Counted from the stretch's first letter, positions 1 through 9,565 are shown. The stretch is 45,807 bases of DNA from Acidimicrobium sp. UBA3029 (GCA_002367695.1 DFDK01000114.1:41338-87144), one strand, 5' to 3'. Program-made: numbers and translations. The notes: a model not told the origin generated them from the sequence alone.

Positions 1-1
1 C

Positions 2-1078
2 GGTCAGGCTCCTCGTTCGGCTGACCTTGCTGTTGGCACCATCGATTCTTGGATTATCTGGAATCTCACTGGTGCAAAATCCTTTGTCACCGACCCATCA
101 AATGCAAGTCGCACCATGTTGTTCGATATCAACCATATGCACTGGAGCGAACAATTGTGCGACACCTTTGATGTGCCGCTCGCTTCATTGCCAACCGTTG
201 TTCCGTCGAGTGGCAGGTGCGGCGTTACGCAGAGCTTCACAAATACAGACAACAAAGCCGACATCAATATTCCAGGCGGCATACCGATCTCGGGCATCGC
301 CGGCGATCAACAAGCCGCACTGTTCGGTCAAGCATGTTTTGATATTGGCAGCAGTAAGAACACGTATGGCACGGGCAGTTTCGTTCTCATGAATGTCGGC
401 ACTGCGTGTCCACCACCAACTGATGGCATGCTCACCACCGTGGCATGGGATCTTGGGTCTGGTAAACCAACTTATGCTCTCGAAGGTTCCATCTTCGTGA
501 CAGGAAGTGCAATCCAATGGCTTCGCGACGGACTCGACATCATCGACAATGCCGCACAAATTGGACCTCTTGCAGCTTCGGTTGCAGACAGTGGTGGAGT
601 TGTTGTTGTTCCAGCATTCACTGGTCTAGGTAGTCCGTGGTGGGACCCGCATGCACGAGGGATCATCTGCGGCATTACCCGCGGCACCACCCGAGCACAT
701 ATCGCTCGAGCAGTAGTCCAATCGATGGCGTTTCAAACCCGTGATGTAGTTGAGGCAATGGTTCGAGCTACCGGAGTTCCTCTTATCGACATGCGAGTCG
801 ATGGTGGTGCAGCCGTAATGGACATGATGTTGCAGATGCAAGCCGATCAACTGGGGGTCACCGTAGTGCGACCAAAAGATTTGGAGACAACAGCGCTCGG
901 TGCTGCTTACCTCGCAGGATTGGCTGAAGGTGTCTGGCCTACGCTGCAGTCAATTACCGAGTCGTGGAAACTCGACCGCACGTTTACGCCAGAACCAAAC
1001 CCAACCACGGCGACCGATTATTCACTGTGGAGTCGCGCTGTGCAACGCAGCCTCAATTGGGCAGCAAACTCTCACTAA
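2..1078 (+). CDS. glpK: Glycerol kinase, 3' part (5' end outside window)
   Basis: Cytoplasmic FGGY-family kinase that phosphorylates glycerol with ATP to sn-glycerol 3-phosphate. The reading frame is open from base 2, so about 358 C-terminal residues are present and roughly the first 130-150 are missing. Family landmarks include the GTIDSWIIWNLTG segment near the left edge, GDQQAALFGQ, the KNTYGTGSF loop and VVVPAFTGLGSPWWDP with the following RG-IGITRGT-like helix entry. These are characteristic of glycerol kinase rather than sugar FGGY kinases. The gene ends at TAA 1076-1078 and overlaps the tail of the convergent GMC oxidoreductase gene by 26 bases, so neither can have a terminator between them. 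Identity is very likely; the missing N-terminus is an edge effect, not a truncation. Confidence 0.95.
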   Translation, partial: GQAPRSADLAVGTIDSWIIWNLTGAKSFVTDPSNASRTMLFDINHMHWSEQLCDTFDVPLASLPTVVPSSGRCGVTQSFTNTDNKADINIPGGIPISGIAGDQQAALFGQACFDIGSSKNTYGTGSFVLMNVGTACPPPTDGMLTTVAWDLGSGKPTYALEGSIFVTGSAIQWLRDGLDIIDNAAQIGPLAASVADSGGVVVVPAFTGLGSPWWDPHARGIICGITRGTTRAHIARAVVQSMAFQTRDVVEAMVRATGVPLIDMRVDGGAAVMDMMLQMQADQLGVTVVRPKDLETTALGAAYLAGLAEGVWPTLQSITESWKLDRTFTPEPNPTTATDYSLWSRAVQRSLNWAANSH

Positions 1079-2552
1079 TTCGTTGCGAGATTCGTTCGGC
1101 CATCATCACTACCGGAAGATGTGTGTTGCCGCTTGGCAGATCAGGAAAGATTGAAGCATCACAAACCCACACGTGGCTATAGCCGATCACTCTGCCAGCT
1201 GTATCCACCACTGCTTCTTCATTGGACAAAGCACCCATCTTGCTCGAGCATCCAATATGCGAATACGACCCAACGTTGTTGAGCAACCAACCCTGCATAT
1301 CGTCGGTTGTCAGTTCATTGCTCACCGAGTTTGTGATGCCAGCAAACGATCGACCCTCAACCATGGTTGCGAGCATCAAAGTTGCCTCCGTCATCGTGTC
1401 CATATCACGCTCGTCGCCAAGCAGATTGAGATCAATTTTCGCGCTATTGCGCCCCCCATCAGGCTGGTTGTCGTGCAAACCCGCAAGCGTGATGCTGCCA
1501 GTCGAGTACACGCGCATCACTGCCGCAAACATGGCTCCGTGCATTTTGTCGTGAGCAGTTGTGTGATTGAGCGGTAGTAGGTGGATATTGCCTTGTTCTG
1601 TTTGACTGTTGTCGTTGTGCTTACCAGTACGCGTTGATGTAGTTCGCAGTAACGTCGATATTGCGTATCGTGCTTCGCTTGGCTCTTTCAACGCAAGAGT
1701 AAACGCAACTGCCGGATGATCCTTTACGCCATGCCCAATTCCACTTCGTTGAATCTTGGTGCGCAACAAAATCTGTGGCGTCGAGATTGCCCCCGCGCAC
1801 ACCACCACAGCATTGGCATCAATGTCACTTCCATTTGCTAAGTGCACACCCACCACGTCATTGCCATTCATATTCAGTCGATCAACTGCCGAGCTACCTC
1901 GAATCTCTAAGTTGAATCTCGATCTCGCTGGCTCAAGATAGATGTCGTTGACCGAGGCGCGCCGACCGCCATTACATGTCAGCGCCACTGCACCAATTCC
2001 ATGACCAGCGAGTGAGGCAGTACTCAAATCGTCGCGCCTTTCAAATCCCAAATCTGTTGCGGCATCTACAAGCGCGCGGTCAACATTTCCCCACTCGCCA
2101 AGAAGCGTGGTGAAGAGCGGTATGGGTAAGTTTGCAAAAACAGGTGCAACATCTCGCCACGACCAGCCGTCGCATCCCAAGTCGCGCTCCCACCTGTCGT
2201 AATCGCTTGCCATCCCCCACATACCAACCATCGCATTGACCGACGAACTTCCGCCCGTACCCACACCACGCACATAATCACTAAGACCTTGACTTGCAGT
2301 TCGACGCACAGGTATGCGCAAGTTTCGATTCTCGACTTCTAGGGCCTCGACAAAATTAGTGCTCTGTATCCCATCCGCTTCGAGTGCAGCCGCAACATCT
2401 GGCCCAGATTCCAACAACAGCACATCAACATCTTGGTTTTGCGACAAACGCGCCGCGATAACCGCCCCGGCAGATCCAGCACCAACGACCACAACTCTTG
2501 GACGTTTGGTTTGATGTTCGTTTCGGCGAAGTATTGCCATGGATATATTCAT
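1053..2552 (-). CDS. GMC-family FAD oxidoreductase
   Basis: Glucose-methanol-choline type flavoenzyme, 499 aa, oxidising an unidentified alcohol. Residues 24-29 form the dinucleotide-binding GAGSAG, with Glu49 ending beta-2 (LLLESG) for the ribose. The GMC signature RGVGTGGSSSVNAMV is at 95-109. The C-terminus carries the catalytic pair: His432 in SHIGCSSKMG and Asn476/His478 in SGNTHLP. It is the last gene of a leftward unit, 33 bases after the histidine phosphatase stop. A second ATG four codons in (MAILRR) is an equally possible start. Mycofactocin-linked MftG is one GMC subgroup found in actinomycetes, but no mycofactocin gene is in the window, so I do not make that call. Family certain, substrate unknown. 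Confidence 0.88.
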   Translation of the reverse strand: MNISMAILRRNEHQTKRPRVVVVGAGSAGAVIAARLSQNQDVDVLLLESGPDVAAALEADGIQSTNFVEALEVENRNLRIPVRRTASQGLSDYVRGVGTGGSSSVNAMVGMWGMASDYDRWERDLGCDGWSWRDVAPVFANLPIPLFTTLLGEWGNVDRALVDAATDLGFERRDDLSTASLAGHGIGAVALTCNGGRRASVNDIYLEPARSRFNLEIRGSSAVDRLNMNGNDVVGVHLANGSDIDANAVVVCAGAISTPQILLRTKIQRSGIGHGVKDHPAVAFTLALKEPSEARYAISTLLRTTSTRTGKHNDNSQTEQGNIHLLPLNHTTAHDKMHGAMFAAVMRVYSTGSITLAGLHDNQPDGGRNSAKIDLNLLGDERDMDTMTEATLMLATMVEGRSFAGITNSVSNELTTDDMQGWLLNNVGSYSHIGCSSKMGALSNEEAVVDTAGRVIGYSHVWVCDASIFPDLPSGNTHLPVVMMAERISQRISESLLPN

Positions 2553-2585
2553 AGTCGCTGGATTGAGAGCAACTTGCGTTCACGT

Positions 2586-3239
2586 TTAATCAATATTTGT
2601 TGCGACTGGCAAACCTTGTAGATGCGCATGATCGTTGTAGCGCATCAAGGCCCAGTGACCGGCTCGAATCTCCACAAACTCGGTCAGCGAGCAATTTTTG
2701 GTATGCATCTCAAATCCACCCGTTTGCGGTGTCTTGAGGTGTCGTCGGATTACAGCGTCCACCACTCCACCGTGGCACGCCACAACAATTGTCTTCTCAA
2801 AGTGCTCTTTCACCACTTTGTCGAATGCGGTTGCCACTCGTGAATGAAATTGCGCGATTGTCTCTCCGCCGGGGAAAAATACTGCGTTGGGATCTCCACC
2901 CCAATTTGGTTTCCCGTACTTGGCCATAAAATCCACATACGTCATTCCGTCGCATTGCGGACCAGGATCATGCTCGCCAAATCCAGGCTCGACATTGATC
3001 TCGAGTCCAGCGAATGCTGGCGCAATGATCTGAGCCGTTTCCAGTGCCCGCGGGTAAGCACTCGAATACAATACGTCTGGGATAATTTCCTGAGTCAACG
3101 CGAGACGTTCGCGCAGGGCATCTGCCTGGATCTCGCCGAGTGGCGATAACCCAGTGCACGAACGCGGACCGCCCAGCACTCGGTTAACAGTGACAACCGA
3201 TTCGCCATGGCGAACCAAAATGATTCTGGTTAATTTCAC
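2586..3239 (-). CDS. Histidine phosphatase (phosphoglycerate-mutase-like)
   Basis: Member of the histidine phosphatase superfamily, 217 aa. The phosphohistidine motif LVRHGES has the nucleophile His11, the probable acid Glu89 lies in GFGEHDPG, and the second catalytic His156 is in VVACHGG. Length and fold order fit branch-1 phosphatases (the cobC/GpmB-like group); the substrate cannot be deduced. The start is GTG at 3239, overlapping the stop of the upstream VWA gene as GTGA, so the two are probably translationally coupled. A phosphatase tied this tightly to a VWA/MoxR pair is not something I recognise as a standard arrangement. Confidence 0.87.
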   Translation of the reverse strand: MKLTRIILVRHGESVVTVNRVLGGPRSCTGLSPLGEIQADALRERLALTQEIIPDVLYSSAYPRALETAQIIAPAFAGLEINVEPGFGEHDPGPQCDGMTYVDFMAKYGKPNWGGDPNAVFFPGGETIAQFHSRVATAFDKVVKEHFEKTIVVACHGGVVDAVIRRHLKTPQTGGFEMHTKNCSLTEFVEIRAGHWALMRYNDHAHLQGLPVATNID

Positions 3240-4681
3240 GCGAGTTTTTCTACGAATGCTTCAAGTTGCCGCAAGTTGCGACACTCGTAAACGCCGTCCG
3301 TAAAACTTCCGTATTCGCCCACTATCGAATCCCCCGTGTTCCAGTAGCTTCGTGGTTCTGGGTTGAGCCAATACACATGGCGCCCACGCTTTTGCATTTC
3401 CTTGATCACCCACGAAGACGCGGCGTGGTAGTTGTTACGGGCATCACCCAATAGCAAAATTGTTGTCTTCGGATTGATGTCTTTTCCATAGCGTTCCCAA
3501 AAAACTTCAAACGCATGGCCATAGTCGCTGTGTCCGTCAACCCACACAACGTCAGCTTCGGTATTGACACGATGAATGGCATCACTGATGTCAACATTTG
3601 ATTTGAAGTAGTCAGTCACTTCATCGATGCCGTCAATAAACACAAATGATCGCACTTTTGAAAACTGCCCCTGAATCGCATAGACCAGCATCAAGGTAAA
3701 TCGAGCGAAGGCTGCAACGCTGCCAGAGATATCAGCAACAACCATCAGTTCGGGCTTGGATGGGCGCGGATACTTAAACCTTGGATCAGCGGGCACTCCC
3801 CCATAACTCAGTGAACTCCGGACTGTTGCACGAAAATCGAGTGGGCCCCGTCGACCATGTCGGCGTTTGCGTGCCAGTTTTGCGGCCAACTTGCGAGTAA
3901 GCGGCTGCAGCGCCTTCTTCAAACTCTGCATTTCTTCTTTGTTGGCATGCATAAATTCGACATCTTCTGGCAATGGCTTACGCAGAGTCTTAGCCATCGC
4001 CTCGGCTCCGCGGTCCGCCACAAGTCGTCTGCGAATCTCTGCTTCAACCTCTTGTTTAAATTGCTCGATTCTGCTTTCAAATTCATCTTTTTCGAGACGC
4101 TCCTCAAGTTTTGTGAGTTCCTCAGCTGCCTGCTCGCGGTTTGCTTCCATCAATTTGTCGAGCATGTTGTCGAGATCAAGGTTTCGCAGCGTTCGATACA
4201 AGTAATACGTTCCGCCTACAGGACGACCAGGTTCCATTCCTGCAAAACGCTGTACCGACTGACGAGCAAGTGCTCGCATCATTGCTTGATCGCCATTCAT
4301 CAATGCCTGCATCAACATCTGTGCGATTTCTTCAGGAGTCAGCGAATCCATGCCGCCACCGCTTCCAGCAGCACCTTCGCCTTGTTGTTGCATTTCTTGT
4401 TCTTCGCGCCACAACTCTGCATCACTGTCCGTCATGTCAGAAGGAATTTGATGCTCTGGTCCGCGCAGCGAGAAGTACACCTCAAAGATGGTTTCAAATG
4501 CGCGCCAGTGCGAATTGCTCTTTACAAGAGTTGCGGCCAATGCATATTTAAACGCCTGGCGATCCTCAATCGGGATCTCTTTGACGGCTTCCATCGCATC
4601 TAGGTTTTCCGTCAAGCTGACGGGCAAACCAGCTTTTCGTAATTCAGCGATGAAACCCGACATTAAATCGAGCACGGTCAT
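3236..4681 (-). CDS. CoxE-like von Willebrand factor A domain protein
   Basis: 481-aa VWA protein of the CoxE type, the usual partner of a MoxR AAA+ ATPase in metal-centre or complex maturation. An N-terminal helical domain (1-100) is followed by a charged, probably coiled-coil stretch (about 180-270), a basic linker (RKRRHGRRG near 272) and the VWA domain from about 310. The metal-ion-dependent adhesion site is intact: DISGS at 317-321, with a later Asp in LLLGDARNN. The conserved lead-in segment RSSLSYGGVP is present. It lies 11 bases after moxR and overlaps the phosphatase start. No carbon-monoxide dehydrogenase or other obvious client is in the window, so the client is unknown. Confidence 0.87.
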   Translation of the reverse strand: MTVLDLMSGFIAELRKAGLPVSLTENLDAMEAVKEIPIEDRQAFKYALAATLVKSNSHWRAFETIFEVYFSLRGPEHQIPSDMTDSDAELWREEQEMQQQGEGAAGSGGGMDSLTPEEIAQMLMQALMNGDQAMMRALARQSVQRFAGMEPGRPVGGTYYLYRTLRNLDLDNMLDKLMEANREQAAEELTKLEERLEKDEFESRIEQFKQEVEAEIRRRLVADRGAEAMAKTLRKPLPEDVEFMHANKEEMQSLKKALQPLTRKLAAKLARKRRHGRRGPLDFRATVRSSLSYGGVPADPRFKYPRPSKPELMVVADISGSVAAFARFTLMLVYAIQGQFSKVRSFVFIDGIDEVTDYFKSNVDISDAIHRVNTEADVVWVDGHSDYGHAFEVFWERYGKDINPKTTILLLGDARNNYHAASSWVIKEMQKRGRHVYWLNPEPRSYWNTGDSIVGEYGSFTDGVYECRNLRQLEAFVEKLA

Positions 4682-4692
4682 GTTGTTTTGCC

Positions 4693-5559
4693 TTACTTGT
4701 CGACCGACAGTTCCTTGGCTGCCTTCGTGATGTCGGTCTGGTATTTGAGCAAGATGTGCAAGGTGTCTTTCGCTTCTTGAGCGTCGATATTTTCGATACC
4801 CATCAGCATCAATGTGCGCGCCCAGTCCAAGGTCTCGCTTACTGATGGAGCCTTCTTCAGATCAAGTTGACGAATACTACGAACGATGCGAGCAATCTGG
4901 TCGGCCAAGTTCTGCGTGATATCCGGAACCTTTGTGAGCACAATTTCCTTTTCGCGCTCCATGTCTGGATAGTCGATGTGCAAGAACAAACAACGTCGCT
5001 TCAGTGCTTCCGACAATTCACGAGTGTTGTTTGAAGTCAAAAACACCATCGGAATTTGTTTCGCGGTAATGGTGCCTAACTCTGGAATCGAGACTTGGTA
5101 CTCGGAAAGAATTTCAAGCAGCAATGCCTCTGTCTCAATTTCGACACGATCCACTTCGTCGATCAACAGCACTACAGGGTCTGGACTACTAATTGCCTCG
5201 AGCAATGGACGAGTCAACAAAAACTCTTCACTAAAGATGTCATCTTGCACCTGCGACCACGAGTCACTGTTTTTATCAGCTTGAATGCGGAGCAGTTGTT
5301 TTTTGTAGTTCCACTCATAGAGTGCCTTCGACTCGTCTAAGCCTTCGTAGCACTGCAAGCGAATGAGTCGCGCGTTCAACATCTCTGCAACGCTCTTTGC
5401 CAGCTGGGTTTTTCCCGTTCCTGCTGGCCCTTCAACCAAAATTGGCTTGCCCAATCGCTGCGCAAGAAAGACCACGCCAGCAATGCCATCATCGGACAAA
5501 TAGTGGACCTTTTTTAGTCCATCGCGGACATGTTCAACTGACTCAAATCGATTTTCCAT
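4693..5559 (-). CDS. MoxR-family AAA+ ATPase
   Basis: 288-aa AAA+ chaperone-like ATPase, expected to work as a hexamer with the downstream VWA protein. Walker A GPAGTGKT is at 44-51, Walker B PVVLLIDEVD near 129-137, sensor-1 region FLTSNNTRELSEALKRRC near 172-190 with the arginine finger, and a C-terminal helical lid. This matches the usual MoxR length of about 280-330 aa. First gene of the leftward unit moxR-VWA-phosphatase-GMC and divergent from murJ. ATG at 5559 is supported by a TAGGGT hexamer 7 nt upstream, which would give a leaderless mRNA; no ribosome-binding site is evident. Confidence 0.9.
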   Translation of the reverse strand: MENRFESVEHVRDGLKKVHYLSDDGIAGVVFLAQRLGKPILVEGPAGTGKTQLAKSVAEMLNARLIRLQCYEGLDESKALYEWNYKKQLLRIQADKNSDSWSQVQDDIFSEEFLLTRPLLEAISSPDPVVLLIDEVDRVEIETEALLLEILSEYQVSIPELGTITAKQIPMVFLTSNNTRELSEALKRRCLFLHIDYPDMEREKEIVLTKVPDITQNLADQIARIVRSIRQLDLKKAPSVSETLDWARTLMLMGIENIDAQEAKDTLHILLKYQTDITKAAKELSVDK

Positions 5560-5566
5560 TTGAGCA

Positions 5567-5572
5567 ACCCTA
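5567..5572 (-). promoter_or_regulatory. Probable -10 element of moxR
   Basis: Read on the minus strand this is TAGGGT, followed by 7 nt and then the ATG at 5559. The spacing places the transcript start at or next to the A of the start codon. The same hexamer precedes the GNAT gene at 29505-29510. No clear -35 box is seen. Confidence 0.5.
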
Positions 5573-5607
5573 GCGTTTGGTCGCTACCGCATTCCTGCCA
5601 GACGATC

Positions 5608-5613
5608 TACGAT
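5608..5613 (+). promoter_or_regulatory. Probable -10 element of murJ
   Basis: TACGAT followed by 8 nt and ATG 5622. It fits TANNNT at leaderless spacing. An ATG at 5612 overlaps the hexamer but is out of frame with murJ. No convincing -35 box or ribosome-binding site is visible. Confidence 0.45.
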
Positions 5614-5621
5614 GAATACAC

Positions 5622-7220
5622 ATGCCTGGCCTTGGTCGATCCAATCTCGTTGTTGCCACTGGCACAGCCATCTCTCGCATCACCGGTCTCGCCCGAATCA
5701 TCGTTTTCGGGATGATCATCGGCCAGACAGCTCTCGCCGACGCATTTGACGCTGCCAACAATGCACCAAACTCCATTTACGAGTTACTGATCGGTGGGTT
5801 ACTTGCAGCCAGCCTTGTGCCGCTATTCACTTCTCTACTCAATGACACTGCACAAACTCATGAGTCGCAGCACGGAACCGATGCCATCATCAGCATCTCG
5901 CTCATCTTGCTTGCCGTAATCACCATCGTCTCAATCGTCGCATCCCCTGCAATCTTCCATCTGTTTTCAATTCACCCAGCACCAGGAGTTGATACTGAAG
6001 TATTTCGCAGTGCCGGCACAGCACTCACACGAATCTTCGTTGTGCAAATATTTTTCTATGGTGTAAGTGCACTGTGCTCTGCGTTACTCAATGCTCGCCG
6101 ACGTTTTTTTGCAGCCGCGTGGTCACCAGCAGCGGCCAATGTCATCGCCATCTTGTTCCTTTTGTCAATTACTTCAAATTCGCAGCCGAATATCACCGAT
6201 GTTCTTGGTGGATCAACGCTGATGTGGCAACTTGGTCTCAGTACAACAGTCGGAATCGCAGTCATGGCTCTTATTCAAGTTATTGCTGTGCACCGCAGCG
6301 GCATTACTTTTCAATTCCGTCCACAGTTTTCTCACCCTGCTGTACGCAAATTGATTCAACTTTCTTTTTGGACTTTTGGCTACGTTGTTGCCAACCAAGT
6401 CGCGTTGGTAGTAATCAAAAATCTTGCGTCCCCCGGTAGCGGTCTTGTTGATGCCTACTCAAAAGCATTCATTTTGTTTCAGCTCCCACATGGGATTCTC
6501 GCCGTTTCCATTGCAACTACATTTCTCCCCGATCTTGCACGACTTGCCGCCACCAACGACCACGCGGCATTTGCAGACCGCATGAGCCGCGGCATCACAC
6601 TCACCGCACTTTTCACTATCCCAGCTTCATTTGGTTTGTTCGTTCTCTCCAAACCCATCATCAGTCTTGTTTTGCAGCACGGAAACTTTTCCTCTCAAGC
6701 CACTGTTAATACTGCGAGAGCACTGAGCGGACTCGCGCTAGGTCTTACTGGATTTTCTGTGTACCTGTTTGTCTTGCGCGGTTTCTATGCCAAGCAGAAC
6801 ACTCGCACTCCGTTTTTAATCAACCTCATCGAGAACCTAATCAATATTGTTCTCGCCATAGTTCTTGTCGATCGCTTTGACGTACTGGGCCTTGGTATTG
6901 CTTTCTCCATCGCCTACGTCATCAGCGCGGTCGTCGCCACGGTTGTTCTCGCGTCCAAAAACCAATCCATTGATCTCCGTAGCCTTGCCATCGATCTCAT
7001 TCGCATCACTGTTGCAGGTGTTGTCATGGCTATAGCCGTCAGAGTTGGCACTAACGCAGTTAGCTCTGCAGTTGGGCCAGTCGTTGGATTAGCTGCGCTG
7101 ACCCGCGTGCTCGTCGGCATCACCATTGGTGGTGCCACCTATATCGCTGCGCTCGCGATACTCGGCGAGCCTCACTTGCGCGACTATTGGTCGACGAGAA
7201 CTACCAAGTCGTCGCGATGA
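5622..7220 (+). CDS. murJ: Lipid II flippase MurJ (MviN)
   Basis: 532-aa polytopic membrane protein of the MOP superfamily that flips the peptidoglycan precursor lipid II across the membrane. The N-terminus (GTAISRITGLARIIVFGMI, then a DAFDAANNAPNSIYELLIGG loop) is the classic MviN signature. About 14 hydrophobic segments follow. The length is that of a plain MurJ, without the large C-terminal kinase-like extension seen in some actinomycete homologues. It is a single gene, divergent from moxR, and overlaps the tail of proB by 37 bases tail to tail. It supplies substrate for the PBP2/RodA system encoded at 13.6-17 kb. Confidence 0.93.
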   Translation: MPGLGRSNLVVATGTAISRITGLARIIVFGMIIGQTALADAFDAANNAPNSIYELLIGGLLAASLVPLFTSLLNDTAQTHESQHGTDAIISISLILLAVITIVSIVASPAIFHLFSIHPAPGVDTEVFRSAGTALTRIFVVQIFFYGVSALCSALLNARRRFFAAAWSPAAANVIAILFLLSITSNSQPNITDVLGGSTLMWQLGLSTTVGIAVMALIQVIAVHRSGITFQFRPQFSHPAVRKLIQLSFWTFGYVVANQVALVVIKNLASPGSGLVDAYSKAFILFQLPHGILAVSIATTFLPDLARLAATNDHAAFADRMSRGITLTALFTIPASFGLFVLSKPIISLVLQHGNFSSQATVNTARALSGLALGLTGFSVYLFVLRGFYAKQNTRTPFLINLIENLINIVLAIVLVDRFDVLGLGIAFSIAYVISAVVATVVLASKNQSIDLRSLAIDLIRITVAGVVMAIAVRVGTNAVSSAVGPVVGLAALTRVLVGITIGGATYIAALAILGEPHLRDYWSTRTTKSSR

Positions 7221-8278
7221 ACAAGCTCGGCCACAATACCGTCAGGTAATTCGGCACTCTTGCGACCCGCTGCGGCGCTTGCGTGGATCGCGCTCACACT
7301 GACCATGCCACGTGCAAACACAGCTCCACTCATGTCCTGGATTTCGACAGTGTCACCTTCTGAAAAGTCTCCGTGCACTTCGGCAACACCGGCATGCAAC
7401 AATGACGTATTGCGCTCAATCAGTGCTTGTTTTGCGCCAGCGTCCACAACGATCACGCCACTCTGTTGAGCAGCAAATGCAATCCACAACTTGCGAGCCG
7501 AAAGGTTTCGATTATGCGGTAAAAATTGTGTTCCTGCACCTGGTGTTTGGGCAAGCGCGTGTACAACCACATCGGTCTTTGTTGCATCAGCGATCACTGT
7601 TCGCACACCCGACCACGACGCAATGCGAGCGGCCGACAATTTGGACGACATGCCCCCACTTCCACGCGCGGAGCTACTTGCACTGGCTCGTACCGATAAC
7701 AATGGGTCATCTGCAGCAACCTGTTCGATGAATGTTGCAGATGCGTCAATACTTGGATCTGCAGTAAACAAACCGGCAATGTCGGTCAGCAACACCAACA
7801 CATCGGCACTCACGCTGTGTGCCACCAATGCAGCGATGCGATCATTATCACCAAAACGAATCTCGTCACTTGCGATCGCATCATTTTCATTAATTATTGG
7901 CACACAACCCAACTCCAGCAAACGTGCAAGTGTCTGCCGTGCATGAAGGTACTGTGTGCGATCAATGAAATCGTTTGGCACCAATAACACCTGTGCGCCA
8001 ACCAGACCATGGGTCGCAAGATGCTCGTTGTATTTATTCATTAACTGACTTTGTCCAACTGCGGCAAGAGCCTGAAGAGTCAGTGTGTCGGTTGGGCGTT
8101 GAGCTAAACCAAGTGCACCGACCCCGCCCGCAATTGCGCCAGAGGTAACGACGATTACTTCGTTTCCTTCACTACGCACGCGTGCCACCTGCTCGCACAA
8201 TGCACGAATCGCTTCGTTTTTGATCGATCCATGCTCATCGGTTACCGATGATGTTCCAATTTTGACAACGATTCGCAT
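7184..8278 (-). CDS. proB: Glutamate 5-kinase
   Basis: First enzyme of proline synthesis: ATP plus L-glutamate to gamma-glutamyl phosphate. 364 aa, the length of the two-domain form. The amino-acid-kinase domain starts at MRIVVKIGTSSV, with VTSGAIAGG and the INENDAIASDEIRFGDND active-site segment (about 135-155). A PUA domain occupies about 275-360. It follows obg by 2 bases, the familiar obg-proB pairing. The tail overlaps murJ. Confidence 0.95.
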   Translation of the reverse strand: MRIVVKIGTSSVTDEHGSIKNEAIRALCEQVARVRSEGNEVIVVTSGAIAGGVGALGLAQRPTDTLTLQALAAVGQSQLMNKYNEHLATHGLVGAQVLLVPNDFIDRTQYLHARQTLARLLELGCVPIINENDAIASDEIRFGDNDRIAALVAHSVSADVLVLLTDIAGLFTADPSIDASATFIEQVAADDPLLSVRASASSSARGSGGMSSKLSAARIASWSGVRTVIADATKTDVVVHALAQTPGAGTQFLPHNRNLSARKLWIAFAAQQSGVIVVDAGAKQALIERNTSLLHAGVAEVHGDFSEGDTVEIQDMSGAVFARGMVSVSAIHASAAAGRKSAELPDGIVAELVHRDDLVVLVDQ

Positions 8279-8280
8279 CT

Positions 8281-9531
8281 CTACGTCTCCGGTGTGTACT
8301 CGAAACTAAACGCCCCAATATGCACAACTGCTCCATCGCTTGCGCCTGCGCGCGACAACAAACGAGCAACACCAAGTCGCTTCAGTCGCTCATCGATGTA
8401 ATTAAGGGCGTCAGGCGTTGTCACGTCACTCAGGGCAACTGAACGCTCAACATCGCGACCGATCAATCTAAATTCGTTGTCGCCCATTCTTTCAATATGT
8501 GTGCCTTCTGGCTCTGGGCGAATCACTACCGACGACTCTTGCGATGGCACAAGCGTGCGCGCGCGTTGCACGAGTTCTGCAAGTGCTCCCAAAATTGGTC
8601 GTACCCCATCACCAGTCACGGCCGACATCCGTTGACCCTTCCATGCAAGCATCACTTCTTCGGTTGCGGAATCTGTTTTGGTACCAACAACTAGGCGTGG
8701 TCGCTCAAGCAACTCAGGCTGATAGGCCTGTAACTCTTGCAACAAGATTCTTTCTTGCTCATCAGCAGATACTTCGTCCATCGGCGCAAGATCTACAAGT
8801 ACGCACAACACTCGAGCACGTTCAATATGGCGCAAAAATTGATGCCCAAGTCCACGTCCCTCGCTAGCACCTTCAATAATTCCTGGAATATCGGCGATGA
8901 TGAATTCGCTCGAACCGCCCATGCGCACAACTCCAAGGTGAGGCTCAAGCGTGGTAAATGGATAGTTGGCAATTTTTGGTTTCGCTGCACTGACAGAACT
9001 AATGAATGTTGATTTGCCAGCGTTTGGGAAACCAACAAGTGCTACGTCGGCCATCAGTTTGAGTTCAAGTTTTAGCCAGCGATCTTTACCGTGCTCGCCT
9101 TGCTCAGCAAATTTTGGTGCACGCCTGCGGTTAGACAAAAAGCGCGCATTGCCGCGTCCGCCCTGACCGCCTTTGGCAGATTGCCAGCGAGTGCCGTTGA
9201 CTGCCAAGTCGGCCAGAATCTCGCCCGTATACATATCGCGCACAACTGTGCCTTCAGGAACCTTGATGACCATCTCTTCACCACGGCGACCGTGCAGGTC
9301 CTTACCCATTCCGTGAACGCCATCGCCCGCCCTTCTGTGGGGGTGATCGCGAAAAGCCAATAACGAAGCAACGTTGTGGTCGGCTACCAGCCATACCGAA
9401 CCGCCGTCACCGCCATCACCGCCGTTTGGGCCTCCAAAAGCAACAGGGCCTTCTCGCCTGAAACTGACGCAGCCAGCACCGCCATCGCCACCGCGGACGT
9501 TTAATTGGGCTTCATCGACAAAGGCACTCAT
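8281..9531 (-). CDS. obg: GTPase Obg/CgtA
   Basis: Ribosome-assembly and stress GTPase, 416 aa from the chosen ATG. The N-terminal glycine-rich Obg fold (NVRGGDGGAGCVSFRREG) covers about 1-158, the G domain has P-loop GFPNAGKS at 167-174 and switch IADIPGIIEGA, and a C-terminal OCT domain runs from about 345. The frame stays open for another 30 codons upstream to 9621. That extension would run into the divergent dgt gene and bears no resemblance to the family, whose proteins begin MxxFVDEAxxxVxxG, so ATG 9531 is chosen. Unusually, it is separated from rpmA by dgt on the opposite strand. It is followed at once by proB. Confidence 0.95.
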   Translation of the reverse strand: MSAFVDEAQLNVRGGDGGAGCVSFRREGPVAFGGPNGGDGGDGGSVWLVADHNVASLLAFRDHPHRRAGDGVHGMGKDLHGRRGEEMVIKVPEGTVVRDMYTGEILADLAVNGTRWQSAKGGQGGRGNARFLSNRRRAPKFAEQGEHGKDRWLKLELKLMADVALVGFPNAGKSTFISSVSAAKPKIANYPFTTLEPHLGVVRMGGSSEFIIADIPGIIEGASEGRGLGHQFLRHIERARVLCVLVDLAPMDEVSADEQERILLQELQAYQPELLERPRLVVGTKTDSATEEVMLAWKGQRMSAVTGDGVRPILGALAELVQRARTLVPSQESSVVIRPEPEGTHIERMGDNEFRLIGRDVERSVALSDVTTPDALNYIDERLKRLGVARLLSRAGASDGAVVHIGAFSFEYTPET

Positions 9532-9565
9532 AGGGGCTTTCAATCCTACTAGTACACCCTCCACG

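Noticed and set aside
3857..4603. 248-codon open frame on the plus strand opposite the VWA gene
   Set aside because: Fully antisense to a well-supported gene; the translation is Cys/His/Phe-rich with no domain pattern.
3236..5559. Carbon-monoxide dehydrogenase maturation locus (CoxD/CoxE)
   Set aside because: The protein families fit, but no coxLMS or other dehydrogenase gene is in the window.
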